64,000 bases of DNA from Smittia aterrima (taxonomy: Eukaryota > Arthropoda > Insecta > Diptera > Chironomidae), in assembly GCA_033063855.1 (NCBI GenBank), contig CP093830.1, forward strand, positions 8,370,854 to 8,434,853, in the 5' to 3' direction. Each line of letters opens with the position of its first letter. The first letter of the stretch is position 1. The notes under the pieces are model-generated. The model saw nothing but the letters and a program-made list of their open reading frames with translations. It searched no databases and was not told where the DNA came from. A program made the translations under genes and the position numbers. Positions 25,453 through 34,990 of this stretch are shown here, one piece after another.

Positions 25453-27595
25453 AAGTTATTCTGTTTATGATTCACTTTCTACAAGAAAATTCCATTCGCG
25501 TTTCTCGTTTTTCCACTTTTTTGCTTTAGAAATCGATGGGATTTCCTTAAGTTTGTTGTTCCCGGTCAAAACTGATTATGACTCAAGTCGATTATTTCCG
25601 TTCTTTCGATGTTTCCCGAATGAGTATCTAACAGCAACTGATCGTTGATGTAAATTTTGCACCAACAGCCGTAAACTATTTAACAGCTCGAGCTTTGCAT
25701 AAATTTTCGTTTCTGTTTTGCTGCTGTTCACACTCCGGTTTTCGCTCGATTAGCTTCGATTTTTTTTAGTAAATATTGATGGTTCACTTTGGCCAGAAAA
25801 GTTGTTTCTTAATTTCTTTAGCGCAGTTTAAACTCTTGAACTTGATCGGTTGCCGTGACTTCAACGATTGAAACGAGTTGTGCGGTGAAGCTCTGTTCGT
25901 ATCTTTTTATCCAACTACAGTTGACGATCTCCTATCGATATTTGCTAACTTTGAACGTGTGTTGATTCTCATCGCCACGTTCTCATTGTAATATTTCAAA
26001 TGAAAGTGAACGCGATGTTTGTAGTTATCACTCGTGAGTTAATTTGAGTTCAAATTATTGTTTTTTTTTTATCAAATCTTTTCCGATCTAATTTCTTTCT
26101 GACACGTGTTCATCTCAGATTTATTAAACTATTTTCACTTCTTGATTAGAAATGAGCACATTCAATGACAGTAAGAAACTTCTTCTGGAAATTTATCGCT
26201 GAAATTCGTCAAATGTTTTTGAAGTCGAAGACGAGTCTTATCACTTTACAATTGCTTGCTTTTCTACTCAAACGCGCAAACACTCTAAAAAATGATAAAA
26301 AGTTTATCAGCTAATTCATACTTTACGACTCAATTGTTGGTTGATCTTGCAGTTGCGGTGAAGGCTGCGCCGAACTTCAATGAGGATTTATTTGGAAGCA
26401 ATGTGAAGGTTGTTCGTTCTATTAATAATAACTTCGAACAAAACAAAAAAAGCTCACCGATGGTTAAAATTTTGTTTTTATGCTCGCCGCTCCATGACAT
26501 AAACATTTTTTCCCTCTCACTCTAGTTGATGGTCATCAACTGTAGAAGATTATAAACTGTTTTTAAGTCGTTTCGTGTTTCGAAATGAGAATCACCTGAT
26601 ACGGCTAAGTCTTCAATTGCGAAATGAAGCCGTCAGCTTCGTGTTTCGACGTCAACATAAGTCAGTCGATTGAAATCAACTCCACCTGCTGCAACCGATA
26701 AGCTGCATAACGTTTTTGCGAAGGCGAGTCACGCGTGATTTCTATGGCCCATTGGCGTTAATTTATTTGACTTTCGCGAAGAAGAGTTAATTGGCAAGGT
26801 AAGACTCACGTAACTTATTTCTCAGTTGATTGGAATTCCCAAAGAATTTAATATTTTTTAGTTTCATGACATGCAAGAATCTTTTAGCAAGGTCATTTGT
26901 AGTCCAAAGAATTAATTTCGTGATTTCGCGGTTTATTTTGATGTCAAAACCTTTTTTTCCTCAAAGCAGCGTGAAGACGAGTTCTTAAGTTTTTTCAACC
27001 TGTTTTGACTTACCTGAGTAGACTTACCTCGATTAGATCTGAAAGAAGATGTTGACGTCATTCGAAAGATTTTACAATGCGGAACTTGAAATAAATCTTT
27101 TGCTGATTATTGAATGTTTATTCAAATTTATTGAATCATGTGGTTCATTGACCTTTGAGTATTGTAAACATTTCTTTTGATTATTTAAATGTTAGGAAAG
27201 TGGATCCTTTGATTCTCCTCGTTCTGAAGTTTTTTTTGTGAAGACTGAAGAATAGAAACTCGTCCAATAAATAAAATTCTTTCAGAAGCTCTCAGAACAA
27301 ACAAGAACGGATTCTGGACTCGGAAATCGGGTTCACCACTTAGAATGGAAAAATCCAATAGGATTGCTGAAATTAAGAGAAGAATGTTGATGAGTAAAAA
27401 AACTTTTTGTATTGGAAAATTGTTGTTAAGTTTTATTAAAGGAAATTTCCACAGCCACTTGATACTTTCATCAATATGTTCATTTTCAATAGTTCCTGAG
27501 TGCCGATCATTCTCTCAAAGTTCATGCAAAACTTGAATGGTTAGTCATGCGCTTGAAGTTACATTGAACGTTGTTGAAAGCTCTCTTGAGAGCTT
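25453..27595. other. intergenic, 2.1 kb, nothing recognised
   Basis: This separates the promoter of the multicopper oxidase from the last alternative exon of the serpin. I looked for further copies of the serpin terminal exon here (F-x-A-x-H-P-F on the minus strand) and saw none. Confidence 0.5.
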
Positions 27596-27792
27596 TTAGT
27601 AAAATTTCGTTGTCGATTTGAGTTCATTGAAAACTAAATCTGGAGATTTTTTCAATTTCGAAATTCTCCCAGTGAAGTAAAATCTATTTGTTCTTCCATC
27701 AATCAAACCAAAAAAGAAAGGCCGTTGCGCTTTGAACTCGTTAGGAGGTGATAGAGAAATATTGATTGTAATTGATCGGGAAGCATGGATTT
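27596..27792 (-). CDS. serpin alternative terminal exon 26, last copy, extended C-terminus
   Basis: The last copy seen. P7-P1 reads EIHASRS, then ITI, with Arg at P2 (an Arg-Ser bond one step earlier). FKAQRPFFF...FYFTGRISKL is followed by about 25 further residues ending KFY, so the isoform has a longer tail than the others. Loop and exon (65 codons) are the longest of the array. Confidence 0.85.
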
Positions 27793-27958
27793 CTGTAAAT
27801 AAACTCACAAAATTATAAAGAGTTTAATTGATTCAGAGGAAACTCCATTTTCAAAGCTTTTATTGAAATTTAAAAGCTTTTTAAACTAATTTCCCTTAAC
27901 GATTATTTGAATAAAACTTGAAAATTGGTGGGTGAGTGCATTGAATCAGTTCAAAAGC

Positions 27959-28080
27959 TTAAAACGTGCAAACTCTTCCCAAAAACAAAGTCTCTCGTCC
28001 ATCTGAAATCACGAAGACGAAAGGCTTCTCGGCTGTGAAATCCAAATCAATTGTCATCATCCGACGAGCGAATAAATTTG
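27959..28080 (-). CDS. serpin alternative terminal exon 25 (P1 Arg)
   Basis: P7-P1 ANLFARR, then MMT, a dibasic site. FTAEKPFVFVISDGRE...LFLGRVCTF follows. It stands about 360 bp from its neighbour, outside the tightly packed part of the array. Confidence 0.88.
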
Positions 28081-28445
28081 CTAAAATTGTTAAGGTCACA
28101 AAAAAATCAAATTGCATTATTTTCATAAAATTGTGCTAATGAAATTGTTTATTGACAATGAGTCCTCGAATAATTTAATGAAAGTTGTTAACTCGTCCCT
28201 GAAAAACGGTTTCACTTTTCAAATGAACGTTGAAAATAAATGGATGAGTTGCCAAGAAAGTTTCCGAGAATTGGGGAGCAGACGGCAAACTTCCAAACCG
28301 CCAGTGATTATCTAGAAATGATTTTGATCGCTGCGATTAGAATATTCAATTTTAAAATAACTTCCCTCCCATCAAAGTTCAACAAACCAAAAACGAAATG
28401 AAAATTCGATCGACATAATAAATTTTATTGGAAACATTCTTTGAA

Positions 28446-28567
28446 TTATAAATTCGTCACACGAGCAAGGAAATAAGTTTTAGAAACATCACGTATTGCC
28501 ATCATAAATGGATGATTAGCTTTGAAGAATGTGTCGGGTCTATACGAGACAGCCATGAATTGGACTC
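28446..28567 (-). CDS. serpin alternative terminal exon 24 (P1 Val)
   Basis: P7-P1 GVQFMAV, then SYRPD; elastase-like targets are plausible. FFKANHPFMM...YFLARVTNL follows, with Ala instead of the nearly invariant Gly before Arg. AATAAA lies 17 nt after the stop (28424-28429). Confidence 0.88.
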
Positions 28568-28661
28568 CTGAAGAAAAAGATTTTTAAGAATTTTGAAATA
28601 TTTCCAAATCAAAGTGAATTTAATGAAGTACATTCGAGTAATGTGGATTAGGGTTTAAATT

Positions 28662-28783
28662 TTAAAACTTCTGAATGCGTCCCATGAACAAAGAGCTTGA
28701 TGCGTCTTTGAGTGCAAAAACGAATGGAACATTCGCCTTGAAGAAATTGTCAGGTCGCATTGACATTGCCATGATTGTTATTC
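28662..28783 (-). CDS. serpin alternative terminal exon 23 (P1 Met)
   Basis: P7-P1 GITIMAM, then SMRPD. A Met-Ser bond is the classical arrangement of alpha-1-antitrypsin-like loops, used against elastase-like enzymes. FFKANVPFVF...LFMGRIQKF follows. Confidence 0.9.
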
Positions 28784-28847
28784 CTATCAATGAGAAATAT
28801 AAAGATTTGATGATAAAATATTTATTTCACTTAAAGTCTTAAGCTTA

Positions 28848-28981
28848 TTAATGCAACAAGTTTTGGATTCTTCCGAAGAAAAGCGGTGTCGTGCGATCTC
28901 TTAAAACAAACACGAAAGGATGATTAGCAATGAACTTTGTGTCTGGTCCGAAGCTTGCTGATAACAACACAACTGTTATGC
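28848..28981 (-). CDS. serpin alternative terminal exon 22 (P1 Leu)
   Basis: P7-P1 GITVVLL, then SASFGP. FIANHPFVF...LFFGRIQNL follows. The hydrophobic P4-P1 favours chymotrypsin- or elastase-like proteases. Confidence 0.9.
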
Positions 28982-29123
28982 CTGTAAACGATAGTTTGAA
29001 ACCATCAGTTTGCGCGACGACACATTTAACAACTAAATAACATAAAACGTTAAGCTTAGAAGGTGAAAATGAGAAACTTTCATGCACAGAAAAGTCTAAA
29101 TTTGTTTGCAAACTAAAATTTAT

Positions 29124-29245
29124 TTAGATTTCCACAACGCGACCAATAAAAAGATTTTGTGAATTTGTTTTCATAGCAAATAGAAACGGGTGCTTTGCGA
29201 TAAAGTCCACATCATCACTTAGCATGTTGAATTCAATTGTGGCGC
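29124..29245 (-). CDS. serpin alternative terminal exon 21 (P1 Asn)
   Basis: P7-P1 GATIEFN, then MLSDDVD, a loop with no basic residue. FIAKHPFLF...LFIGRVVEI follows. AATAAA overlaps the last base of the stop codon. Confidence 0.9.
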
Positions 29246-29326
29246 CTGTGAATCAAAATTAGGTTTAAGCTTATGCCCAAGTTATTTTTACTACAATAAA
29301 TAATTTTTGAATCTCTGATTTGTTTA

Positions 29327-29448
29327 TTATAACTCGACGACGCGACCGATGAAATAATTGGTGGTGTGATCTTTCAAGACAAAGAGAAAGCCATGCTCGA
29401 CTTTAAAATCCCAATAGATTCTAGCTGATCTGAACATCACGGACATTT
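29327..29448 (-). CDS. serpin alternative terminal exon 20 (P1 Arg)
   Basis: P7-P1 EMSVMFR, then SARIYW, an Arg-Ser bond. FKVEHGFLF...YFIGRVVEL follows, with Gly replacing the usual Pro. AATAAA overlaps the stop. Confidence 0.9.
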
Positions 29449-29520
29449 CTACAATTTTCAAAATTACACACTTAATAAAATTTTTTACATAAATTGAATG
29501 AATTTTAATGAAATCGCAGT

Positions 29521-29657
29521 TTAGAGTTTTGAAACTTTTCCAATGAACAAAAGATTGTCGCTCTCGACATTTCGAAGTGCAAACAAGAAAGGATGTTCGG
29601 CTTTGAAGATCGTTGGATTTAGTCGAATCATCGATGTCTTCATAACAACGGTGAAAG
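29521..29657 (-). CDS. serpin alternative terminal exon 19 (P1 Lys)
   Basis: P7-P1 AFTVVMK, then TSM, with a one-residue alternative at Thr-Ser. FKAEHPFLFALRNVE...LFIGKVSKL follows. It is the least basic member of the exon 16-19 family. Confidence 0.9.
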
Positions 29658-29924
29658 CTAAAATGAAACCAGACATCGATTAAATTGAAGATTTGCACGT
29701 AACGAAAAAAGGAGAAGACGCCACAAAACTAGAAAATCCACTCATCAATCGAAATGATAAGGAAAAACTAAACTAAAAATGTTAATTGAAAACGAAGTCC
29801 TGCCATTCGAGAATTTGTTATTTTAGAAAAGCTCAAAAGCTTTTTTATTGCGTTAAAAGATTTCTCTCACATTTCTCATTTAAAGTTTATGACAGGATCA
29901 AGAGTTGAGAAGATTGTTCACTTT

Positions 29925-30064
29925 TTAAAATGATGAAACTTGTCCCAAGAACAGAATATTTTGATATTCGACATTTCGAAGCGCAAACAAAAAAGGATGT
30001 TCGACTTTGAAGATCGTTGGTTTTCGTGGTCGAACCTTCATTCTCTTCTTAATAACGATTACAG
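29925..30064 (-). CDS. serpin alternative terminal exon 18 (P1 Lys)
   Basis: P7-P1 AVIVIKK, then RMKVRPRK, again polybasic. FKVEHPFLFALRNVE...LFLGQVSSF follows. The flanking non-coding sequence is repeated around exons 16-19, so the whole unit was duplicated. Confidence 0.9.
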
Positions 30065-30337
30065 CTAAAATGAAACCAGACATCGATTAAATTGAAGGTT
30101 TTTTTATAGCGAGAAGAAGAAAGACGCCACAAATCAAGAAAATCCATTCATCAAACGAAATAATTAGGAAAAGCTAAACTAAAAATGTTAATTGAAAACT
30201 TCTTTCATTTGAAAAAGCCCTGCCATTCGAGACTTTACATGTTATTTTAGAAAAGCTTTTAAGCTTTTAATGCTTCATAAAAGATTTAATCTCACATTTT
30301 TTATCAAAGTTTGTGACTTGACAAGATTATTCACTTT

Positions 30338-30477
30338 CTAAAATGATGAAATCTGTCCCAAGAACAGAATGTTTTGATTTTCGACATTTCGAAGTGCAAA
30401 CAAGAAAGGATGTTCGACTTTGAAGATCGTTTGTATGCGCGGTCGACCCATCGATTTCTTCTTAATACACCTTATAG
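30338..30477 (-). CDS. serpin alternative terminal exon 17 (P1 Lys)
   Basis: P7-P1 AIRCIKK, then KSMGRPR. It is a paralogue of exons 16 and 18 with the same 46-codon length and LFLGQISSF end. Most differences from its neighbours fall in the loop. Confidence 0.9.
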
Positions 30478-30764
30478 CTAGAATGAAATCAGACATCGAT
30501 TAAATTGAAGCTTTGCTTGTAACGAGAAGAGGAAAAGACGCAACAAAACTAGAAAATCCATTCATCAATCGAAATGATTAGAAAAAAGTTTTTTCAAAAA
30601 ACTAAACTAAAAATGTTAAATGAAAACTTCCTTCTTTTGAAAAAGTCTGGCCATTCGAGAATTTATTGTTCTAGAAAAACTTTTCAATTGCGTTAAAAGA
30701 TTTCTCTCACATTTCTCATTTATAGTTTATTACACGATCAAGAGTTGAGAAGATTCTTCACTTT

Positions 30765-30904
30765 CTAAAATGATGAAACTTGTCCCAAGAACAGAACTTT
30801 TCGATATTTGCCTTTTCTAAGGGCAAACAAGAAAGGATGTTCGACTTTGAAGATCTTTGGTTTGCGTCGTCGAACCATCTTTTTCTTTATAACAACTTTT
30901 ACAG
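30765..30904 (-). CDS. serpin alternative terminal exon 16 (polybasic)
   Basis: P7-P1 AVKVVIK, then KKMVRRRK, a loop with nine basic residues. FKVEHPFLFAL...LFLGQVSSF is intact, with Gln in place of the usual Arg after Gly, shared with exons 17 and 18. It belongs to a tandem family repeating about every 0.4 kb. Confidence 0.9.
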
Positions 30905-31041
30905 CTAAAATGAAACCAGACATCGATTAAATTGAAGATTTTCTTGTAACGAGAAAAGAAAAAACAACCCACAAAACTAGAAAATCAGATTTTAGAAATC
31001 CATTGGTCAAACGAAATGATTAGGAAAAACTAAAGTAGATT

Positions 31042-31130
31042 TTAAATTGCAAAGAAGAAAGGATGATCTGCTTTTAATATTTTTTTTTCGCTTGCAATTA
31101 GCAAACACATCTTCCGAGTTCTTGTGACAA
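31042..31130 (-). pseudogene. broken copy of a serpin terminal exon
   Basis: On the minus strand the end of the frame reads ILKADHPFFFAI and then TAA. It matches the F-K-x-E-H-P-F-L-F-A-L block of exons 16-19 but stops before the F-x-G strand. The upstream side has no acceptor in the right phase; the nearest AG leads to an early stop. It is therefore not usable as a terminal exon. Confidence 0.75.
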
Positions 31131-31348
31131 GAACGAAAATAGACGTCGTTTTGATTAAAAGTTTTGTTTTGAAACTAAAATGGAGCCAGCGAATGAAGAT
31201 CAACCTTTATTATTAGTAAAAAAATATTTATTCCTTAAATTTTTTGGAAAATTAAACGATAAAAGAAAGAAGAATTATTAAGCAAAGTCTGGGAATCTTT
31301 TAGGCAAAGCTTGCGTCTCAAAAAGTCTTGAAATAAATCTCTCACTTC

Positions 31349-31476
31349 TCATTCAAAATTTTTGACGCGACCAAGGAAGATCTGAGAATTTTGTTCAATT
31401 ATCATGAAAATAAATCCGCGACTCGCTCTCATTCTTTTAATTCTTCTATCGAAACACCTGAATTCCATTTCACATT
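31349..31476 (-). CDS. serpin alternative terminal exon 15, divergent (P1 Arg)
   Basis: Acceptor, phase and stop are all intact, and IFLGRVKNF is clear. The loop (ECEMEFR then CFDRR) and the usual F-x-A-x-H-P-F block (here RASRGFIF) are strongly diverged. The loop is also a few residues longer. It may be functional or early in decay. Confidence 0.72.
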
Positions 31477-31519
31477 CTACAAAATAACAATTTCGGAAAA
31501 CATTAAATTCAATTGCTTC

Positions 31520-31650
31520 CTAAAACGAGGCAAGTCGTCCCGTGAAAAGAACGTTGTTAGTCTCAGCGCTTTTCAAGATGAACAGGAATGGTTGTTCAGC
31601 TTTGAAATCTTTGGGAAAATTGATGCGAGCTTTCTTTTTCATAATCACGG
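31520..31650 (-). CDS. serpin alternative terminal exon 14 (P1 Lys)
   Basis: P7-P1 AVIMKKK, then ARI, giving a tribasic P3-P1. FKAEQPFLF...LFTGRLASF closes the scaffold. Trypsin-like or convertase-like targets are expected. Confidence 0.9.
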
Positions 31651-31795
31651 CTAAAAATGAAAAGATTTCATAAGTTTTAAGCAAAATGAGAAACTGATTT
31701 GAGTTGAATGTGCATGCGGAACAGGAAAAGCTCATGCACGAAAAAACATTTTCAATTTGATTCGATCAATTTATTGAGAGGTCAGAAAATAAATT

Positions 31796-31917
31796 TTAAA
31801 ATTTATTGACGCGACCCATGAAGAGAGTTGTCGAAGATCTTTTGATCATGAACATGAAGCTGTGTTTGACTTTGAATTCAAATAATCTTCTTGCACTTCT
31901 TCCAATAAACAAAACGG
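31796..31917 (-). CDS. serpin alternative terminal exon 13 (P1 Arg)
   Basis: P7-P1 AVLFIGR, then SARR, an Arg-Ser bond with further arginines on the P' side. FKVKHSFMF...LFMGRVNKF follows. Confidence 0.9.
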
Positions 31918-32025
31918 CTGCAATGAAGTACGGGATTAAGTTAGAAATATTTTTTTCTTGAAATGAATTTGATGCTTAATGGAGACGATTAAACATTTTT
32001 CATTCTAGGAGTTTAATGAGTTTCT

Positions 32026-32141
32026 TTAAAACTTTGATACGCGACCAATAAAGTAATTTGAGAGATGATTCCTCAAAGCAAAAATGAAAGAATGTTCAGC
32101 AATAAATTTCGGTGGCATTGAGCACATTATGATGCCCGAGT
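32026..32141 (-). CDS. serpin alternative terminal exon 12 (P1 Cys)
   Basis: P7-P1 DSGIIMC, then SMPPKF. It is a short copy related to exon 9 in the SMPP loop end. FIAEHSFIF...YFIGRVSKF is conserved. Confidence 0.9.
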
Positions 32142-32249
32142 CTATAACAGGAAAGATCCAAAATAGCTTTTTCAATAATTGAGAAAGCATTAGATTCAAA
32201 CTAAGAAAGCAAACTTCATCTTTGAAAATTGAAAACATCAAAAAGCATT

Positions 32250-32374
32250 TTATTTTACAAATCTGCCAATGAACAACATCGAATGTCGATCTTTCAGGAT
32301 GAAAGTGAAAGAATGATTCGCAATAAAACATTTTGTCCGAACAGGAATGAATGAGCAGGCCATGATGCTTATGC
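32250..32374 (-). CDS. serpin alternative terminal exon 11 (P1 Cys)
   Basis: P7-P1 GISIMAC, then SFI, followed by FIANHSFTF...LFIGRFVK. AATAAA overlaps the stop codon, so the 3' UTR of this isoform could be only a few tens of nucleotides. Confidence 0.9.
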
Positions 32375-32468
32375 CTAAAAGAAAAATCAAGCAAAGTTGG
32401 AGGTTATGATAGGAACAGGGACTATTATGAGGTGGAACGGTTTGACTGAGTTTTCTCTAATCTTTTTT

Positions 32469-32599
32469 TTACACGTTTAACAATTTCAAGACTCGACCAA
32501 CGAAAATGTTTGATGAGCGACTTTTTAAGACGAAAATGAATGGATGAGAAGCAATGAAGTTCGGTGAAATTATCATCATTTCTGTCTCGATCAAGAAAC
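32469..32599 (-). CDS. serpin alternative terminal exon 10 (P1 Glu)
   Basis: P7-P1 GFLIETE, then MMI, a glutamate at the P1 register. FIASHPFIF...IFVGRVLKL closes the fold. The bond actually used could be shifted toward the following Met. Confidence 0.88.
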
Positions 32600-32681
32600 C
32601 TGCAACAAGACGAAAGCTTCTTTTAACGATTTGACTTTGACAAACTTTATTCAATGGATTGTTCACAACTTAAATCTGATC

Positions 32682-32797
32682 TTAAAATTGTGATACTCGA
32701 CCAAGAAACAGACTTGAAAAACTATTTTTTAAAATAAAAACAAAGGAATGAGAGGCAGTGAATTCCGGCGGCATTGACAAAAGCGCGAATCCCAAGC
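32682..32797 (-). CDS. serpin alternative terminal exon 9 (P1 Leu)
   Basis: P7-P1 GLGFALL, then SMPPEF, pointing to chymotrypsin- or elastase-like targets. It is one of the two shortest copies (116 nt). The scaffold-closing part FTASHSFVF...LFLGRVSQF is complete. AATAAA lies about 31 nt past the stop. Confidence 0.9.
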
Positions 32798-32849
32798 CTA
32801 GAAGAAAATTTTAAAGGAACATGTTTGAGCTTAATCGTGTCGTTTTCAC

Positions 32850-32980
32850 TCAAGGCTTTATAAAGCGTCCAACAAATAATTTTGTGCTTTTAGTTTTAAG
32901 AATGAAAATAAAAGAATGTTTAGCGACAAAGTATTTTTCCTCTTCTTCGTAAGCCAGTGAATCGAGTTGGAAAATTATAG
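32850..32980 (-). CDS. serpin alternative terminal exon 8 (P1 Asp)
   Basis: P7-P1 AIIFQLD followed by SLAYEEEE, giving an aspartate at P1 and an acidic P' side. This is unlike every other copy. The C-terminal FVAKHSFIF...LFVGRFIKP is intact. Asp at P1 is known in the few serpins that inhibit caspases or granzyme B; that function here is only inference. Confidence 0.9.
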
Positions 32981-33064
32981 CTGCAAGGAGAAGCGAAACA
33001 TTAACAAATGCTTTGACAACAAATGATTTTTACTTCAAGTTTAAGCAAGCAAAATGTTTGGAAT

Positions 33065-33231
33065 TTAAGGTCTTTGTATGCGTCCAACGAACAAATTTGT
33101 AGACTTTGCTGCTCCAAGGAACATATTCGTGTCTTGATCTTTGAGCATGAAGAAAAACGGTTGACGAGCTTTGAAGTCAATTGGTCTGTATATTGGGCTG
33201 TTCATTGAACGTGTAAGAGAGAATACGACAG
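33065..33231 (-). CDS. serpin alternative terminal exon 7, with an internal insertion
   Basis: P7-P1 AVVFSLT with RSM next, so the scissile bond is Thr-Arg or, shifted by one, Arg-Ser. After FFFMLKDQDTNMFLG there is an extra AAKSTN followed by a second NLFVGRIQRP. The last strand motif is in effect duplicated, lengthening the exon to 167 nt, still in frame. Confidence 0.88.
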
Positions 33232-33321
33232 CTGCAAGAGGACAGAGCAAATTGTCATTAGAATCTCTAATCTTTATGAAGTAATCCCAAATAATTATTT
33301 GTCAAAACATGCTTAAAACTT

Positions 33322-33449
33322 TTAAGGCTTTTCAATGCGTCCAACGAACAAATTCCTGTCTTGATTTTTAAGTATAAAAACGAATGGTTGACGGGCAATG
33401 AAGAAATTTTCTCTAGCGGCGAACATTGAACCACCAAGTCCAATGAAAG
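33322..33449 (-). CDS. serpin alternative terminal exon 6 (P1 Gly)
   Basis: P7-P1 AFIGLGG, then SMF; a small P1 suggests an elastase-like target or a relaxed one. It is the sister copy of exon 5 outside the loop, so the difference is concentrated in the reactive centre. Confidence 0.9.
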
Positions 33450-33567
33450 CTGCAAAAGGAAGGACAGAGAAATTTTTATTAGAAGCTCAAATCTAAGTTG
33501 AATCCCGATAAAGCTCAAAACATGCAAATGAATATCTTCTTTAACTTTTTTATTCGCGATCGATATT

Positions 33568-33692
33568 TCAAGGCTTTTCAACGCGTCCAACAAATAAATT
33601 TCTGTCTTGATTTTTAAGTATAAAAACGAATGGTTGACGTGCAATGAAGAAGTTTTCTCTGGTGACCATTGTACAACCAAATCCAACGAAAG
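33568..33692 (-). CDS. serpin alternative terminal exon 5 (P1 Cys)
   Basis: P7-P1 AFVGFGC, then TMV. The rest, FFIARQPFVFILKNQDRN...VEKP, is nearly identical to exon 6. AATAAA lies 14 nt after the TGA. Confidence 0.9.
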
Positions 33693-33852
33693 CTGCAAGA
33701 GGCCAGAGCAAGAAGGGGAAGTTCGGATTAATTATTTGTCAAAATTTGTGAATCTTTTCTTTAATTTCTTATTTGCGAATAGTCTTCGCTAAAATTATTT
33801 GAGGGGAAATATTTGAGTTTGGAAATCAGAAATGAGAAAATTTACAAAATGT

Positions 33853-33983
33853 TTAAGGCTTTTCAATGCGTCCAACGAACAAGCTTCTGTCTTGATCTTT
33901 GATCATAAAAACGAATGGTTGACGGGCGATGAAGAAATTTTCTCTAGTGACCATCATCGAGGAATAGCCAACCATAATCACAG
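33853..33983 (-). CDS. serpin alternative terminal exon 4 (P1 Tyr)
   Basis: P7-P1 AVIMVGY followed by SSM, a chymotrypsin-like specificity. The C-terminal part FFIARQPFVF...LFVGRIEKP is shared with exons 5 and 6, marking a subfamily of tandem copies. Confidence 0.9.
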
Positions 33984-34084
33984 CTGCAAGTAGAAGAACG
34001 ACAAAGCGAGAACTTCGTTAGAAAACGTTTTAAGACAATTCAATGTTGACTAGTTTAATGAAGATGGTAATTTCTCTTTAATCT

Positions 34085-34212
34085 TTATTGTTGTTCAAAA
34101 CGTCCGAAAAACAACGCTTGGCTTTCATCTTTGAGAACAAATAAGAAAGGCTTATTAGCAATGAAGAATTGAGACTCGTCAATTATCAGTGAACGACACG
34201 CCATGAGTACAG
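34085..34212 (-). CDS. serpin alternative terminal exon 3 (P1 Arg)
   Basis: P7-P1 AVLMACR, P1' Ser, so trypsin-like proteases are the expected targets. The C-terminus FFGRFEQQ is identical to that of exon 2, and AATAAA likewise overlaps the stop. It is three codons shorter than exon 2 in the loop. Confidence 0.9.
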
Positions 34213-34441
34213 CTAAAATATTAAATCAAAAGATTCATTAAATTGAAGTTCGTGAAAGAGATTTCTACAAAACAAAACAGGAGTGCTAGAGAGTGAACTA
34301 ACGTGACTGTTAAATTAGCAACAACTCACTAAGAACGTTTGAAAAATTGAAGAACGACAAAGCGAGAACTTCATTAGAAAAAGTTTTAAGACAATTCAAT
34401 GTTCTTTTTTTTTAAATGAAGAAGGTAATTTCTTTTAATCT

Positions 34442-34578
34442 TTATTGTTGTTCAAAACGTCCGAAAAACAACGCTTGGCTTTCATCTTTGAGAACAAAAA
34501 AGAAAGGCTTATTAGCAATGAAGAATTGAGGCTCAACTATCATAACTGTCAGTGAACGACACGCCATCATGATTACAG
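34442..34578 (-). CDS. serpin alternative terminal exon 2
   Basis: P7-P1 reads AVIMMAC with Arg at P1'; a one-residue register shift would make the bond Arg-Ser as in exon 3. The conserved end is FIANKPFFF...LFFGRFEQQ. AATAAA overlaps the stop codon. The exon and its flanks are a recent tandem copy of exon 3 with an offset of about 356 bp. Confidence 0.9.
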
Positions 34579-34990
34579 CTAAAATATTAAATCGAAAGAT
34601 TTATTAAATTGAAGTTCGTGAAAGAGATTTCTATAAAAGAAAACAGGAGTGCTAGAAAGCGAAAGCAAATGTCTAACTAACGTGACTGTTAAATTAGCAA
34701 TAACTCATAAAGAACGTTTGAAAAATTGAAGAGTCAAATCAATCGCTAATATCAAGAAACTATTTATCAAACTCTTCAGAGTTTGTAGAGAGAAATTAAG
34801 TGTGTAAGACCGCGAAAGATCAAGAACCTTTTCCCTTAAAAAGTTCTAGAGTTCAACGTCTAGATTTGAAATAATCTTTAGTCGCGAGCCCCGTTGTTTG
34901 AAAATTAAACGTTGATCTCTTTCTGCACTTGCTTTTCTTTGTAATGAAATTAAACAAGCAGCAGCAAGAAATCAGTTTTATTGGAGACGT

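Noticed and set aside
31042..31130. A 27th functional serpin loop exon
   Set aside because: It lacks the last strand and an acceptor in phase, so it is listed as a broken copy.
33267..33698. 143-codon frame running across serpin exons 5 and 6
   Set aside because: It is a shifted frame through two neighbouring loop exons and the intron between them; the true frames end at 33568 and 33322.
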